Counted from the stretch's first letter, positions 46,693 to 55,328 are shown. The stretch is DNA of 64,000 nucleotides from Nocardioides sp. YIM 152315 (GCF_029210375.1 NZ_JARGER010000048.1:1-64000); one strand, 5' to 3'. A program made the numbers and translations. Notes: generated by a model not told the origin, from the letters alone.

Positions 46693-47957
46693 GGTCGCTG
46701 GTCGCTGATCCGCTTCGCCTTGCCGAGCGAGCGCTCCAGGGCGTACGGCGCGACCACCTCGACCCGCGCGGTCACGCCGATGCGCTGCTTGATGCGCTCC
46801 TCGAGGCGGGAGCCGAGCCCCGCGTCGTGCGCCTCGTCGACGGCCTCGACCCGCACCGTGAGCTCGTCGAGGCTGGCGGGCCGGGAGAGGACGCAGAGGT
46901 AGTGGGGAGCCAGCCCCTCGACCGCCAGGATCTGCTCCTCGACCTGGCTGGGGAAGACGTTGACCCCGCGCACGATCATCATGTCGTCGGTGCGGCCGGT
47001 GACCTTCTCCATGCGCCGGAAGGCGGGGTACGCCGTGCCCGGCAGCAGCCGGGTCAGGTCGCGCGTGCGGTAGCGGACCACCGGCATCGCCTGCTTGGTC
47101 AGCGACGTGAACACCAGCTCGCCGCGCTCGCCGTCGGGCACCAGCTCCAGCGTCACCGGATCGACGACCTCCGGCAGGAAGTGGTCCTCCCACACGTGCA
47201 GACCGTCCTGGGTCTCCCCTGACTCCTGCGAGACGCCCGGCCCCATCACCTCCGACAGCCCGTAGATGTCGACGGCACGGATGCCCGAGCGCGCCTCGAC
47301 CACTCGGCGCATCTCGTCGGTCCACGGCTCGGCGCCGAAGATGCCGACCTCGAGGGCCGTCGAGCGCGGGTCGACGCCTTGCCGGTCCATCTCGTCGAGG
47401 ATCGCGAGGAAGTACGACGGGGTCACCATGATCACGCGAGGGCCGAGGTCGACGATCAGCCGCACCTGCCGCTCGGTCATCCCGCCGCTGACCGGCACCA
47501 CCGTGCAGCCGAGCCGCTCGGCGCCGTAGTGGGCGCCGAGCCCGCCGGTGAACAGGCCGTAGCCGTAGGCGACGTGCACCACGTCGCCGGGCCGGCCACC
47601 GGCCGCGCGGATCGAGCGCGCCATCAGCTCCGCCCACGTGTCGACGTCTGCCTGCGTGTAGCCGACGACGGTCGGCTGGTCCGTCGTGCCGCTGCTGGCG
47701 TGCAGGCGCGCGACCCGCTCGCGCGGCACCGCGAACATGCCGAAGGGGTAGCCCTCCCGGAGGTCGGCCTTCGTCGTGAACGGGAAGCGCGCGAGGTCGG
47801 CCAGCGACCCGAGGTCGTCGGGGTGCACGCCGGCGGCGTCGAACGACCGGCGGTAGTGCGGCACCCCGTCGTACGCCGCGCGCAGCGTCGTCCGCAGGCG
47901 TTCGAGCTGCAGGGCCTCCAGCTCGGCCCGGCCCAGGGTGGGGATCTGACCACTCAC
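46686..47957 (-). CDS. paaK: Phenylacetate-CoA ligase family enzyme
   Basis: The enzyme is an AMP-forming acyl-CoA ligase of the PaaK type, likely activating phenylacetate or a related aromatic acid. The 423-residue protein has the phosphate loop HASSGTTDQPTVVGYT, FGAEPWTDEMR, VDIYGLSEVMGPGV, the hinge RTRDLTRLLPG and the C-terminal lid with GRTDDMMIVRGVNVFPSQVEE. The GTG start overlaps the PaaI-type thioesterase stop by 4 bases (GTGA). The stop codon lies in a repeat array. Confidence 0.92.
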   Translation of the reverse strand: MSGQIPTLGRAELEALQLERLRTTLRAAYDGVPHYRRSFDAAGVHPDDLGSLADLARFPFTTKADLREGYPFGMFAVPRERVARLHASSGTTDQPTVVGYTQADVDTWAELMARSIRAAGGRPGDVVHVAYGYGLFTGGLGAHYGAERLGCTVVPVSGGMTERQVRLIVDLGPRVIMVTPSYFLAILDEMDRQGVDPRSTALEVGIFGAEPWTDEMRRVVEARSGIRAVDIYGLSEVMGPGVSQESGETQDGLHVWEDHFLPEVVDPVTLELVPDGERGELVFTSLTKQAMPVVRYRTRDLTRLLPGTAYPAFRRMEKVTGRTDDMMIVRGVNVFPSQVEEQILAVEGLAPHYLCVLSRPASLDELTVRVEAVDEAHDAGLGSRLEERIKQRIGVTARVEVVAPYALERSLGKAKRISDQRPR

Positions 47958-48370
47958 CAGAACGACCCTCCGATCTCGCGGGAGTGCCCCACGAACGTCG
48001 CCACCACCGCGTCCCCCACGGTCACCGTCACGTCGTAGGTGCCGTCGCGACCCTCGCGCTCGCGCTCGACCGCCGTGGCGACCAGCTCGTCGCCCGCGCG
48101 GGTCGGTGCCCGGAAGCGGATCTCGGCGCCGGCCGCGACCGTGCGGCGGTTGTAGGAGTTGCAGGCGAACGCGAAGGCCGAATCGGCGAGCGCGAACGTC
48201 AGCCCGCCGTGCCCGATGCCGTGCCCGTTGACCATGTCGTCGCGCACCGTCATCCGCAGCGTCGCGCGGCCCGGGCCTACCGCCTCCAGGCACATCCCGA
48301 GCGCCCGGCTGGCGTGGTCGTTGGACCACATGGCGTCGGCGCTGCCGCGGGCGACCTCGTCGGGGCTCAC
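47954..48370 (-). CDS. paaI: PaaI-type hotdog thioesterase
   Basis: The 138-residue protein is a hotdog-fold thioesterase with the PaaI signature HGIGHGGLTFALADSAFAFACNS, where the aspartate acts in catalysis. It likely hydrolyses phenylacetyl-CoA or ring-oxidised forms to protect the CoA pool. The GTG at 48370 lies 7 bases after TAGATT, giving a leaderless start. It is the first gene of a paaI-paaK pair. Confidence 0.92.
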   Translation of the reverse strand: MSPDEVARGSADAMWSNDHASRALGMCLEAVGPGRATLRMTVRDDMVNGHGIGHGGLTFALADSAFAFACNSYNRRTVAAGAEIRFRAPTRAGDELVATAVEREREGRDGTYDVTVTVGDAVVATFVGHSREIGGSFW

Positions 48371-48377
48371 GCCCCTC

Positions 48378-48383
48378 AATCTA
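48378..48383 (-). promoter_or_regulatory. Leaderless -10 box of the paaI-paaK operon
   Basis: TAGATT lies 7 bases before the GTG at 48370. Confidence 0.55.
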
Positions 48384-48389
48384 GGAAGG

Positions 48390-49124
48390 TCAGAGCGTCC
48401 GGTCGAGGAGGCCACGGAGCACGTTGAAGTGCCGCTCGGTGCCGGCCTCGTCGTACACCGAGGTGTCGGCCATCGTGTAGCCGTGCGCCGCACCCTCGTA
48501 GACCTCGTTGAGGTGCGGGCGTCCGGCGGCCGTGAGCGCCTCGTCGAGGGCGGCGACGGCGTCGAGGGGCATCCCGCGGTCCTGGTCGGCGTGCCCGAAG
48601 GCGTACTCCGCCGTGGACGTGGCGATCGAGCGGTGCGGGCTGTCGTCGGCGTCGGTCACCAGGCCACCGCCGTGGAACCCACCGACCGCCGCGACGGTCC
48701 CCGGGAACTCGCCAGCGGTCCACACGGCCATCCGGGCGCCCATGCAGTAGCCGGTGACGCCGACCGGCCCGTCGCCCGCGTGCTGGCCCAGCCTGGCGAG
48801 CCAGGCCGGAGCGTCCGCCAGGGTGCGGTCCCGGCCGTGTGCGGCGACCCGCTCGCCGACGCCGCCGGCGAAGAACGCCTCGCGCTCCCCCGCCTCGCGG
48901 AGGTCGGCCTTCGGAGCGAGGTCCGCCGCCCGGCCGTCGCGGTAGAAGACGTTCGGTGCGAGGACGACGTACCCCCACGAGGCGATGCGGTCGGCCATCT
49001 CCTCGATGCGCGGCCGCAGTCCGATCGCGTCCATGTAGAGGAGCACGCCCGGCCTGCCGGCCTCGCCGGCGAGGTAGGCCTCTGCGGCGCCGTCCGGTGC
49101 CTCGATCTCGATGGTCTGGTGCAT
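48390..49124 (-). CDS. Dienelactone hydrolase family protein
   Basis: The 244-residue alpha/beta hydrolase has the cysteine-nucleophile elbow GYCMGARM (C127), the acid D180 in YAFGHADQDRGM and the histidine H214 in GAAHGYTM, matching the dienelactone hydrolase triad. The family opens lactone rings in aromatic degradation, but many members have other ester substrates. The start follows TAGCGT by 6 bases. It lies between paaI-paaK and an acyl-CoA dehydrogenase, so a role in breakdown of an aromatic compound is plausible. Confidence 0.9.
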   Translation of the reverse strand: MHQTIEIEAPDGAAEAYLAGEAGRPGVLLYMDAIGLRPRIEEMADRIASWGYVVLAPNVFYRDGRAADLAPKADLREAGEREAFFAGGVGERVAAHGRDRTLADAPAWLARLGQHAGDGPVGVTGYCMGARMAVWTAGEFPGTVAAVGGFHGGGLVTDADDSPHRSIATSTAEYAFGHADQDRGMPLDAVAALDEALTAAGRPHLNEVYEGAAHGYTMADTSVYDEAGTERHFNVLRGLLDRTL

Positions 49125-49130
49125 GCCGCG

Positions 49131-49136
49131 ACGCTA
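49131..49136 (-). promoter_or_regulatory. Leaderless -10 box of the dienelactone hydrolase gene
   Basis: TAGCGT lies 6 bases before the ATG at 49124. Confidence 0.6.
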
Positions 49137-49156
49137 TCGCCCGCGCCGCAGCGCCG

Positions 49157-50341
49157 TCACAGCTGGCTCTGGGCTCCTGCGAGCAGCTGCCGCGCCATCA
49201 CGATCCGCTGGACCTGGTTGGTGCCCTCGTAGATCTGGGTGATCTTGGCGTCGCGCATCATCCGCTCGACCGGGTAGTCGCGCGTGAAGCCGTAGCCACC
49301 GAGCACCTGCACGGCGTTGGTGGTGACCTCCATGGCGACGTCGGCGGCGAAGCACTTCGCGGCGGCACCGAAGAAGGTCAGGTCCTTGTCGGCGCGCTCG
49401 GACTTGCCAGCCGCGGCGTAGGTCATCTGGCGGGCCGCCTCGACCTTCATGCCCATGTCGGCGAGCAGGAACTGCAGGCCCTGGAAGTCGCTGATCGGCT
49501 TGCCGAACTGTCGGCGCTCCCGGGCGTAGCCGAGCGCGTAGTCGAGCGCGCCCTGGGCGATGCCGACCGCCTGCGCGGCGATCGTCACCCGGGTGTGGTC
49601 GAGCGTCCTCATCGCGGTCTCGAAGCCGGTGCCCTCCGCGCCGATCATGCGGTCGGCGGGGATCCGGACCGCGTCGAGGTAGACCTCGCGGGTGGGGCTG
49701 CCCTTGATGCCGAGCTTCTTCTCCGGGGCACCGAAGGAGACGCCCTCGTCGGACTTCTCGACGACGAACGCCGAGATGCCGCGGCTCCGCTCCCTCCCCG
49801 TCAGCTCGGGATCGGTGACCGCCATGACCGTGTAGAACTCCGAGACGCCCGCGTTGGTGATCCAGCGCTTCACGCCGTCGAGCACGTAGTGGTCGCCGTC
49901 GCGAACCGCGCGGGTCTTCATGCCGAGGGCGTCGGAGCCGGCGTCGGGCTCGGAGAGGCAGTAGGAGAAGCCGCCCTCGCCGGCGGCGAGCCGACCGAGA
50001 TAGCGGGCCTTGAGCTCCTCGGAGCCGGCGAGCTGCACCGGCAGCGAGCCGAGCTTGTTGACCGCCGGGATCAGGCTGCTGCTCGCGCACGCCCGCGCGA
50101 CCTCCTCGATCACGATCACGGTCGCGAGCGCGTCGGCCCCGGCGCCGCCGTACTGCTCCGGCACGTGGGGGGCGTGGAAGTCGGCCGCCTGCAGGGCGTC
50201 GGCCGCCTCCTGGGGGTAGCGCGCGTGCTCGTCGACGTCGCCGGCGTACGGCGCGACCTTGGCGTCGCAGAGGTCGCGCACCGCCGCACGCACGGCCTGG
50301 TGCTCCTCGGAGCGGGCGAACATCGGGAGGTCGGAGCTCAT
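49157..50341 (-). CDS. Acyl-CoA dehydrogenase
   Basis: The enzyme introduces a double bond into an acyl-CoA and gives electrons to ETF. The 394-residue product has the FAD loop SYCLSEPDAGSDALGMKTRA, WITNAGVSEFYTVMA, RRQFGKPISDFQGLQ and the catalytic E372 in QIYEGTNQVQRIVMARQL. Its ATG is divergent from a TetR gene with a palindrome between them, so the TetR protein is its probable repressor. AAGG lies 7 bases before the ATG. Confidence 0.95.
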   Translation of the reverse strand: MSSDLPMFARSEEHQAVRAAVRDLCDAKVAPYAGDVDEHARYPQEAADALQAADFHAPHVPEQYGGAGADALATVIVIEEVARACASSSLIPAVNKLGSLPVQLAGSEELKARYLGRLAAGEGGFSYCLSEPDAGSDALGMKTRAVRDGDHYVLDGVKRWITNAGVSEFYTVMAVTDPELTGRERSRGISAFVVEKSDEGVSFGAPEKKLGIKGSPTREVYLDAVRIPADRMIGAEGTGFETAMRTLDHTRVTIAAQAVGIAQGALDYALGYARERRQFGKPISDFQGLQFLLADMGMKVEAARQMTYAAAGKSERADKDLTFFGAAAKCFAADVAMEVTTNAVQVLGGYGFTRDYPVERMMRDAKITQIYEGTNQVQRIVMARQLLAGAQSQL

Positions 50342-50366
50342 GTGCGGGCCTTCGTCTGGACGGAAC

Positions 50367-50379
50367 GGTACTGAGTACC
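50367..50379. promoter_or_regulatory. Palindromic operator between acyl-CoA dehydrogenase and tetR
   Basis: GGTACTGAGTACC has 5-base arms around TGA. It lies in the 78-base gap between divergent genes, next to the start of both. It is the likely binding site of the TetR protein at 50420. Confidence 0.6.
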
Positions 50380-50419
50380 ATATCTGCAGGACTCGATCCC
50401 GCCAACGTAAGGTCCCGCC

Positions 50420-51082
50420 ATGGTCGCCTCGGTCGTCACCACCCGTCGCCGGCTCGTCGACAGCGCGATGACGCTCTTCACCGAGCAGGGCTTCGAGAGC
50501 ACGAGCGTCGAGGACGTCGTGGCGCGGGCGGGCACGGGGCGCACGACGTTCTTCCGCTACTTCCCCACGAAGGAGGACGTGGTCTTCCCCGACCACGACG
50601 GGCTCCTGGCCAAGGTCGGTGCGCGGCTCGCCACCGGGACCGCGGCCACCGCGCGCACCGCGTTGGCGGAGGCCAGCGCGATCGTCCTCGCGCACTACCT
50701 CGCCGAGGGCGAGACCGCTCGCCAGCGCTACCGCCTCACCCGGACCGTCGCCCCGCTGCGGCACCGCGAGCTCGCCAGCGTGCACCGCTACTTCCGACTG
50801 TTCAGCGGACACCTGCGCGCCTGGCTCGGCGACGAGCCGGACGCGGCCCTGCGCGCCGAGCTGATGGCGTCGGCGGTGATCACGGCGCACAACCACGTGC
50901 TCCGCGGGTGGCTGCGCGGCGAGATCGACGACCCGGAGCCGGCCCTCGCGTCCGCGCTCGACCGGGCGCTGTCGCGGCTGCCCGACGAACCCTCCGGCGC
51001 CCCGGTCACCGTGGTCGTGACCAGCGGCAGCCGCGACGTCGAAACCGTGCTGGGCGAGGTACGCCGCGCGCTGCTCGGCTGA
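50420..51082 (+). CDS. TetR-family regulator of fatty/acyl-CoA metabolism
   Basis: The N-terminal helix-turn-helix (FESTSVEDVVARAGTGRTTFFRYF) and the lysine-rich KEDVVF link are typical of TetR. The 220-residue length is normal. The ligand-binding domain has no named family I can assign; the divergent acyl-CoA dehydrogenase suggests an acyl-CoA ligand (inference). The start is ATG 50420, about 40 bases after the palindrome at 50367. Confidence 0.9.
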   Translation: MVASVVTTRRRLVDSAMTLFTEQGFESTSVEDVVARAGTGRTTFFRYFPTKEDVVFPDHDGLLAKVGARLATGTAATARTALAEASAIVLAHYLAEGETARQRYRLTRTVAPLRHRELASVHRYFRLFSGHLRAWLGDEPDAALRAELMASAVITAHNHVLRGWLRGEIDDPEPALASALDRALSRLPDEPSGAPVTVVVTSGSRDVETVLGEVRRALLG

Positions 51083-51105
51083 CAGTCGTACGCCGCCCGG
51101 ACGCG

Positions 51106-51141
51106 CGAACGCCCGGCCGGGGCGACCCGGCCGGGCGTTCG
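51106..51141. terminator. Bidirectional terminator, 16-bp perfect stem
   Basis: CGAACGCCCGGCCGGG (51106-51121) pairs with 51126-51141 around a GCGA loop. It separates tetR from the convergent secreted-protein gene. Confidence 0.8.
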
Positions 51142-51157
51142 AAGGGTGGAGCCAGGG

Positions 51158-52009
51158 TCACTTGACCTTGACGACCGCCTTGTCCTTGCTGGACTTGAAG
51201 CTGCCGCCGCCCGCGAACGAGACGGTGACCTTGTGCTTGCCCTTGCCGAGCTTGCCGAGCTTGACCTTCGCCTTGCCGTTCTTGACCTTGGCCTTGCCGA
51301 GGACCTTCTTGCCCTCCTTGACGACGACCTTGCCGCTCGTCGCCGGACCGGCGTTGCCCTTGACCTTGACGGTGAGCTTGGCGACCTTGCCGGCCTTGAC
51401 CGAGGTGGACTTGGCCTTCGTCTTCGTCTTCTGCTTGGCCAGCGCGACCTCACCCAGCGACTGGGCGCTCTGGCCGGCCTTCAGCTCGCACGGGATCGGG
51501 ACGTCGCCGAGCGAGGCGGTCTCGGCGGTGAAGGTGAACTCGGCCGGCAGCAGCGCGTTCACCTTGCCCGCGGCCGGGGTCACGAACTTCTTGTTGGCGC
51601 CGGTCGCCGACCAGGTCGTCGTGGTGCCGTCGCTGGTCACGGCGCCGGACAGCGGGATCGGGGCGTCGCCCTTGCCGAGCTCGAGCGCGAAGTCGTCGGA
51701 GCGGGCGTTGCTGACGGCGAAGTCCTTCAGTGCCTGCTGGATGGCCGGGTCGGAGACGACGGCCGTCGCCTGGAGCTTGAGGGTGCCGGCCGGGACCGTC
51801 CAGCCCGCCGGGGCCTCCGCCGGGGCGCCACCGGTCGCGGTGAGCACGGTGTCGAACGACGCGCCGAGGGCGGCGACGGTGCAGTTGTAGGTGTTGGTGA
51901 CCGTCGCGGCGCTGGCGGTGCCGGCACCGCCGGCGACGAGCGCGCCGGCCGCGAGAGTGGTGGCGATGCCCGCAACGGCGGTGCGGGCCGTGAGACGACG
52001 AAGGTTCAT
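51158..52009 (-). CDS. Secreted protein with lysine-rich Ig-like C-terminus
   Basis: The 283-residue precursor has a Sec signal (RLTARTAVAGIATTLAAGAL, cleavage likely after the ASA near residue 35). A 150-residue N-terminal domain with cysteines in YNCTVAALG and IPCELKAG follows; I do not recognise it with confidence (DUF6801-like is one possibility). The last 85 residues form a lysine- and valine-rich Ig-like repeat (AGKVAKLTVKVKGNAG, then GKHKVTVSFAGGG), a pattern common in surface proteins of related actinobacteria. GGGAG lies 8 bases before the ATG. Confidence 0.75.
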   Translation of the reverse strand: MNLRRLTARTAVAGIATTLAAGALVAGGAGTASAATVTNTYNCTVAALGASFDTVLTATGGAPAEAPAGWTVPAGTLKLQATAVVSDPAIQQALKDFAVSNARSDDFALELGKGDAPIPLSGAVTSDGTTTTWSATGANKKFVTPAAGKVNALLPAEFTFTAETASLGDVPIPCELKAGQSAQSLGEVALAKQKTKTKAKSTSVKAGKVAKLTVKVKGNAGPATSGKVVVKEGKKVLGKAKVKNGKAKVKLGKLGKGKHKVTVSFAGGGSFKSSKDKAVVKVK

Positions 52010-52157
52010 GAAGAGTGCTCCCTCCCGAGCAACCTGGTTCGCTACCGGGTGGTAGCAGAGACGGGCGTCACAGTAACCCCTGATCGGAGCCGACGGCACG
52101 CGACCCCCGGTATTTCCTCCGGCGCATGTCCGGAACTTCGCGCGCACCCGCGCGGCC

Positions 52158-52163
52158 TAGGCT
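52158..52163 (+). promoter_or_regulatory. Leaderless -10 box of the CoA-binding gene
   Basis: TAGGCT lies 6 bases before the ATG at 52170. Confidence 0.65.
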
Positions 52164-52169
52164 CGACGC

Positions 52170-52577
52170 ATGGCGAACTGGCACGACCCGGAGTGGGTCA
52201 GGTTCATGCTCGACGACTGCACGACCTGGGCTGTCGTGGGCCTCTCGGGCGACCCGTCGCGCACGGCGTACTCGATCGCGTCCCTCCTCCAGCAGCGCGG
52301 CAAGCGCATCGTCCCGATCCACCCGTCGGCCGCGACCGTGCTGGGCGAGCAGGGCTACCCGATGCTCGCGGACGTGCCGTTCCCGGTCGACGTCGTCGAC
52401 GTCTTCCGGCGCTCGGAGGCGGCCGGCGAGTTCGCCGACCAGGCGGTGAAGGTCGGCGCGCGCGGCGTATGGCTCCAGCTCGGAGTCGTCGACGAGGACG
52501 CGTTCGCGCGCACGGTCGAGGCCGGGGTCCCGATGGTCATGGACACCTGCCCGGCGATCGAGTGGCGGCGCCGATGA
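52170..52577 (+). CDS. CoA-binding domain protein (YccU-like)
   Basis: The 135-residue protein is a single CoA-binding Rossmann domain: WAVVGLSGDPSRTAYSIASLL, IVPIHPSAATVLGEQGYP, and GVWLQLGV close to VMDTCPAIE. The same fold forms the alpha subunit core of succinyl-CoA synthetase, but alone its role is unknown. It heads a three-gene operon; the DUF2568 gene overlaps its stop by 4 bases. Confidence 0.9.
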   Translation: MANWHDPEWVRFMLDDCTTWAVVGLSGDPSRTAYSIASLLQQRGKRIVPIHPSAATVLGEQGYPMLADVPFPVDVVDVFRRSEAAGEFADQAVKVGARGVWLQLGVVDEDAFARTVEAGVPMVMDTCPAIEWRRR

Positions 52578-52945
52578 CGGTCGCCTTCGGCTGGCTCGTG
52601 CTGCTGCTGGTCTTCGTCGACGAGGTGCTGGCGATGGCGGCGTTCGGGGTGTGGGGCTGGCAGCAGGACGCGCGCTGGCTGCTGGTCTGGCTGCTGCCCG
52701 TCGTCGCCTGCGCCGCCTGGTTCCTCTTCGCCTCCCCGAAGGCGCAGTACGGCGGACCCCTGCGCCGCCCCCTCGTGAAGGTCGCGGTCTTCGGCCTCGC
52801 CTCGCTCGCCCTCTGGGACGCCGGCCACCCCGGCTGGGCGGCCGCGCTCCTCGCGTTCTCCGTCGTCGTCAACGCGCTCGCCCAGATCCCCGCCATCGCC
52901 CGGCTGCCGGACCAGATGCGGACCGCGAGCGAGACCGTGGATTGA
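52574..52945 (+). CDS. DUF2568 (YrdB-like) membrane protein
   Basis: The 123-residue protein has four membrane helices (AFGWLVLLLVFVDEVLAMAA, LLVWLLPVVACAAWFLFASP, VAVFGLASLALWDAG, AALLAFSVVVNALAQIPA). The motif FASPKAQYGG between helices is characteristic of the DUF2568 family. Function unknown. It is translationally coupled at both ends (ATGA with the previous gene and TGATG with the next). Confidence 0.88.
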   Translation: MTVAFGWLVLLLVFVDEVLAMAAFGVWGWQQDARWLLVWLLPVVACAAWFLFASPKAQYGGPLRRPLVKVAVFGLASLALWDAGHPGWAAALLAFSVVVNALAQIPAIARLPDQMRTASETVD

Positions 52946-53373
52946 TGGACGTCCGGGTGCTGCCGGGGCCGGGAGTCCCCGAGGGCTTGCTGATCCCGGC
53001 GGGCGAGCTGGTCGAGCGCTTCAGCCGCTCCCCCGGCCCCGGTGGCCAGTCGGTCAACACCACCGACAGCCGGGTCGAGCTGGAGTGGGACGCCGGCTCG
53101 TCGACCAACCTCACCGACGCCCAACGCTCCCGGTTGCTGTCGCGGCTGCCGTCCCCCGTCCTGCGGGTGGTCGCGACCGAGCACCGCTCCCAGCACCGCA
53201 ACCGTGCCGCGGCTCGCGAGCGGCTGGCCGAGCGGGTCCGCTCCGCCCTCGCCCCGCCGCCCCCGAAGCGGCGCCCGACCCGGCCGACCCGCGGCTCGAA
53301 GGAGCGCCGGCTCGAGGCCAAGAAGCAGCGCGGCGAGACGAAGTCGCTGCGCGGTCGCGTCCGCGACGCCTGA
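52945..53373 (+). CDS. arfB: ArfB-type peptidyl-tRNA hydrolase
   Basis: ArfB (YaeJ) frees stalled ribosomes without a release codon. The 142-residue protein has the GGQ motif at 33-35 in SPGPGGQSVNTTDS and the basic C-terminal tail that reads the empty mRNA channel (SKERRLEAKKQRGETKSLRGR). Codon-recognition domains of RF1/RF2 are absent, as expected. The ATG overlaps the previous stop by one base. The second copy of the 84-bp element lies after it. Confidence 0.93.
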   Translation: MDVRVLPGPGVPEGLLIPAGELVERFSRSPGPGGQSVNTTDSRVELEWDAGSSTNLTDAQRSRLLSRLPSPVLRVVATEHRSQHRNRAAARERLAERVRSALAPPPPKRRPTRPTRGSKERRLEAKKQRGETKSLRGRVRDA

Positions 53374-53406
53374 GCGGCTGAACCCTCCGCCGGCGCCCGC
53401 CGCAGG

Positions 53407-53490
53407 TTCGTCAAGGGATGACGGTCAAGTCACGCTTCCCCGGCCGCGTTCACCGAGGGAGGCGCGACTGCGGCTGCATACCTTGATGAA
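53407..53490. repeat. 84-bp element with inverted ends (copy 2)
   Basis: The ends TTCGTCAAGGGATG (53407-53420) and CATACCTTGATGAA (53477-53490) pair at 12 of 14 positions. Total length equals copy 1 at 14574, and 64 of 84 bases agree without gaps. It lies between the convergent ArfB and metG genes. Confidence 0.8.
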
Positions 53491-53528
53491 CCGCAGCGCG
53501 GCCGCAGCCCGGCCCGAAGCCGTCCGGG

Positions 53529-55316
53529 TCACCCACCCAGGCGGGCCAGCTCCTCGTCGACCACCGACGGATCGAGCTTGCGGAAGATCGGCGTCGGCTT
53601 CTCGACCGGGGTGCCCGGCACGATCGGCCGCCGCTCCCAGGCCGGGAAGCCGGAGTACTCGCCGGTGATGATCGGGTACGGCGCGCCGCCGTCGAGGTCC
53701 TCGACGTCCTCGATGCGCGGCATCGGGGCGACGTCGCCGGCACCGCCGAGGGCTCGGTCGACCTCGTTGGCCGCGAACGGGAGGAACGGGCTCAGCACCA
53801 GGTTGAGGTCGGCGACGCACTGCGCCACGACGTGCAGGATCGTGCCAAGGCGCTCCGGGTCGTTCTTGACCTTCCACGGCGCGGTGTCCGACACGTACTT
53901 GTTGACTTCGGCCACGGCGCGCATGGCCTCGCCGATCGCCTGCTTCTGCCGGTGCCGGCCGATCAGGTCGCCGACCACGCCGAAGGCCGCCTTCGACGCG
54001 TCGAGCACCGCCTGGTCCTCCGGCGTCAGCTCGCCGGCCTTCGGGAGCTCGCCGAAGTTCTTGGCGATCAGCGTCGCCGTGCGGTTGACGAGGTTTCCCC
54101 AGCCGGCGACGAGCTCGTCGTTGGTGCGCCGCACGAACTCCGACCAGGTGAAGTCGGAGTCCTGGTTCTCCGGGCCGGCGGCCGCCACGAAGTAGCGGAA
54201 CGCGTCGGGCTGGTAGCGGCTGAGCAGGTCGCGCACGTAGATCACCACGCGCTTGGAGGAGGAGAACTTCCGACCCTCCATCGTCAGGAACTCGCTGGAG
54301 ACCACCTCGGTCGGCAGGTTGAGCTCGCCGTACTGCCGCGGGCTGCCGCCCTTGCTTCCCTTCCCGGAGTAGGCCAGCAGCTCGGCCGGCCAGATCTGGC
54401 TGTGGAAGGTGATGTTGTCCTTGCCCATGAAGTAGTAGGACAGCGCGTCGGGGTCGTTCCACCACTCGCGCCAGCGCTGGTCGTCGCCCAGCCGACGGGC
54501 CCACTCGATCGAGGCGGACAGGTAGCCGATGACCGCGTCGAACCAGACGTAGAGCTTCTTCGTCGGGTTCTCGCGCCAGCCCTCGAGCGGCACCGCGATG
54601 CCCCAGTCGATGTCGCGGGTCATCGCGCGGGGCCGGATCTCCTTGAGGATGTTCTGGCTGAAGCGGATGACGTTCGGACGCCAGGTGCCCGAGGCCTCGC
54701 GGCCGTCCAGCCACTCGGAGAGCGCCTCGGCGAGCGCCGGCAGGTCGAGGAAGAAGTGCTGGGTCTCGATGAACTCCGGCGTCTCGCCGTTGATCTTCGA
54801 CCGCGGATCGATGAGGTCGTGCGGGTCGAGCTGGTTGCCGCAGTTGTCGCACTGGTCGCCGCGCGCGCCGTCGTACCCGCAGATCGGGCAGGTGCCCTCG
54901 ATGTAGCGGTCGGGCAGCGTGCGGCCCGTGGACGGCGAGATCGCGCCAAACGTCGTCTGCTCGACGAAGTAGCCGTTCTCGTAGACGCCGAGGAACATCT
55001 CCTGCACGACCTGGTGGTGGTTGCGCGCCGACGTCCGCGTGTAGAGGTCGTAGGTCAGGCCGAGCGACGTCAGGTCCTCGGCGATGATCCGGTGGTTGCG
55101 GTCGGCCAGCTCCTGCGGGGTCAGCCCGGCCTCGTCGGCGGCGATCAGGATCGGCGTCCCGTGCTCGTCGGAGCCGGAGACCATGAGCACCTCGTGGCCC
55201 GCCATCCGCATGTACCGACTGAAGACGTCGGAGGGCACGCCGAAACCGGCCACGTGGCCGATGTGGCGCGGGCCGTTGGCGTACGGCCAGGCGACTGCGG
55301 ACAGGACTCGGGTCAT
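53529..55316 (-). CDS. metG: Methionyl-tRNA synthetase
   Basis: The 595-residue class I synthetase charges initiator and elongator tRNA-Met. The HIGH motif is at residues 18-21, the zinc knuckle uses CPIC and CDNC, and the KMSKS loop reads KFSSS at about residue 350, the usual actinobacterial variant. The anticodon-binding domain follows, and no C-terminal tRNA-binding OB domain is present. The start follows TAGGAT by 6 bases. Confidence 0.97.
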   Translation of the reverse strand: MTRVLSAVAWPYANGPRHIGHVAGFGVPSDVFSRYMRMAGHEVLMVSGSDEHGTPILIAADEAGLTPQELADRNHRIIAEDLTSLGLTYDLYTRTSARNHHQVVQEMFLGVYENGYFVEQTTFGAISPSTGRTLPDRYIEGTCPICGYDGARGDQCDNCGNQLDPHDLIDPRSKINGETPEFIETQHFFLDLPALAEALSEWLDGREASGTWRPNVIRFSQNILKEIRPRAMTRDIDWGIAVPLEGWRENPTKKLYVWFDAVIGYLSASIEWARRLGDDQRWREWWNDPDALSYYFMGKDNITFHSQIWPAELLAYSGKGSKGGSPRQYGELNLPTEVVSSEFLTMEGRKFSSSKRVVIYVRDLLSRYQPDAFRYFVAAAGPENQDSDFTWSEFVRRTNDELVAGWGNLVNRTATLIAKNFGELPKAGELTPEDQAVLDASKAAFGVVGDLIGRHRQKQAIGEAMRAVAEVNKYVSDTAPWKVKNDPERLGTILHVVAQCVADLNLVLSPFLPFAANEVDRALGGAGDVAPMPRIEDVEDLDGGAPYPIITGEYSGFPAWERRPIVPGTPVEKPTPIFRKLDPSVVDEELARLGG

Positions 55317-55322
55317 GACCCA

Positions 55323-55328
55323 ATCCTA
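55323..55328 (-). promoter_or_regulatory. Leaderless -10 box of metG
   Basis: TAGGAT lies 6 bases before the ATG at 55316. Confidence 0.65.
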
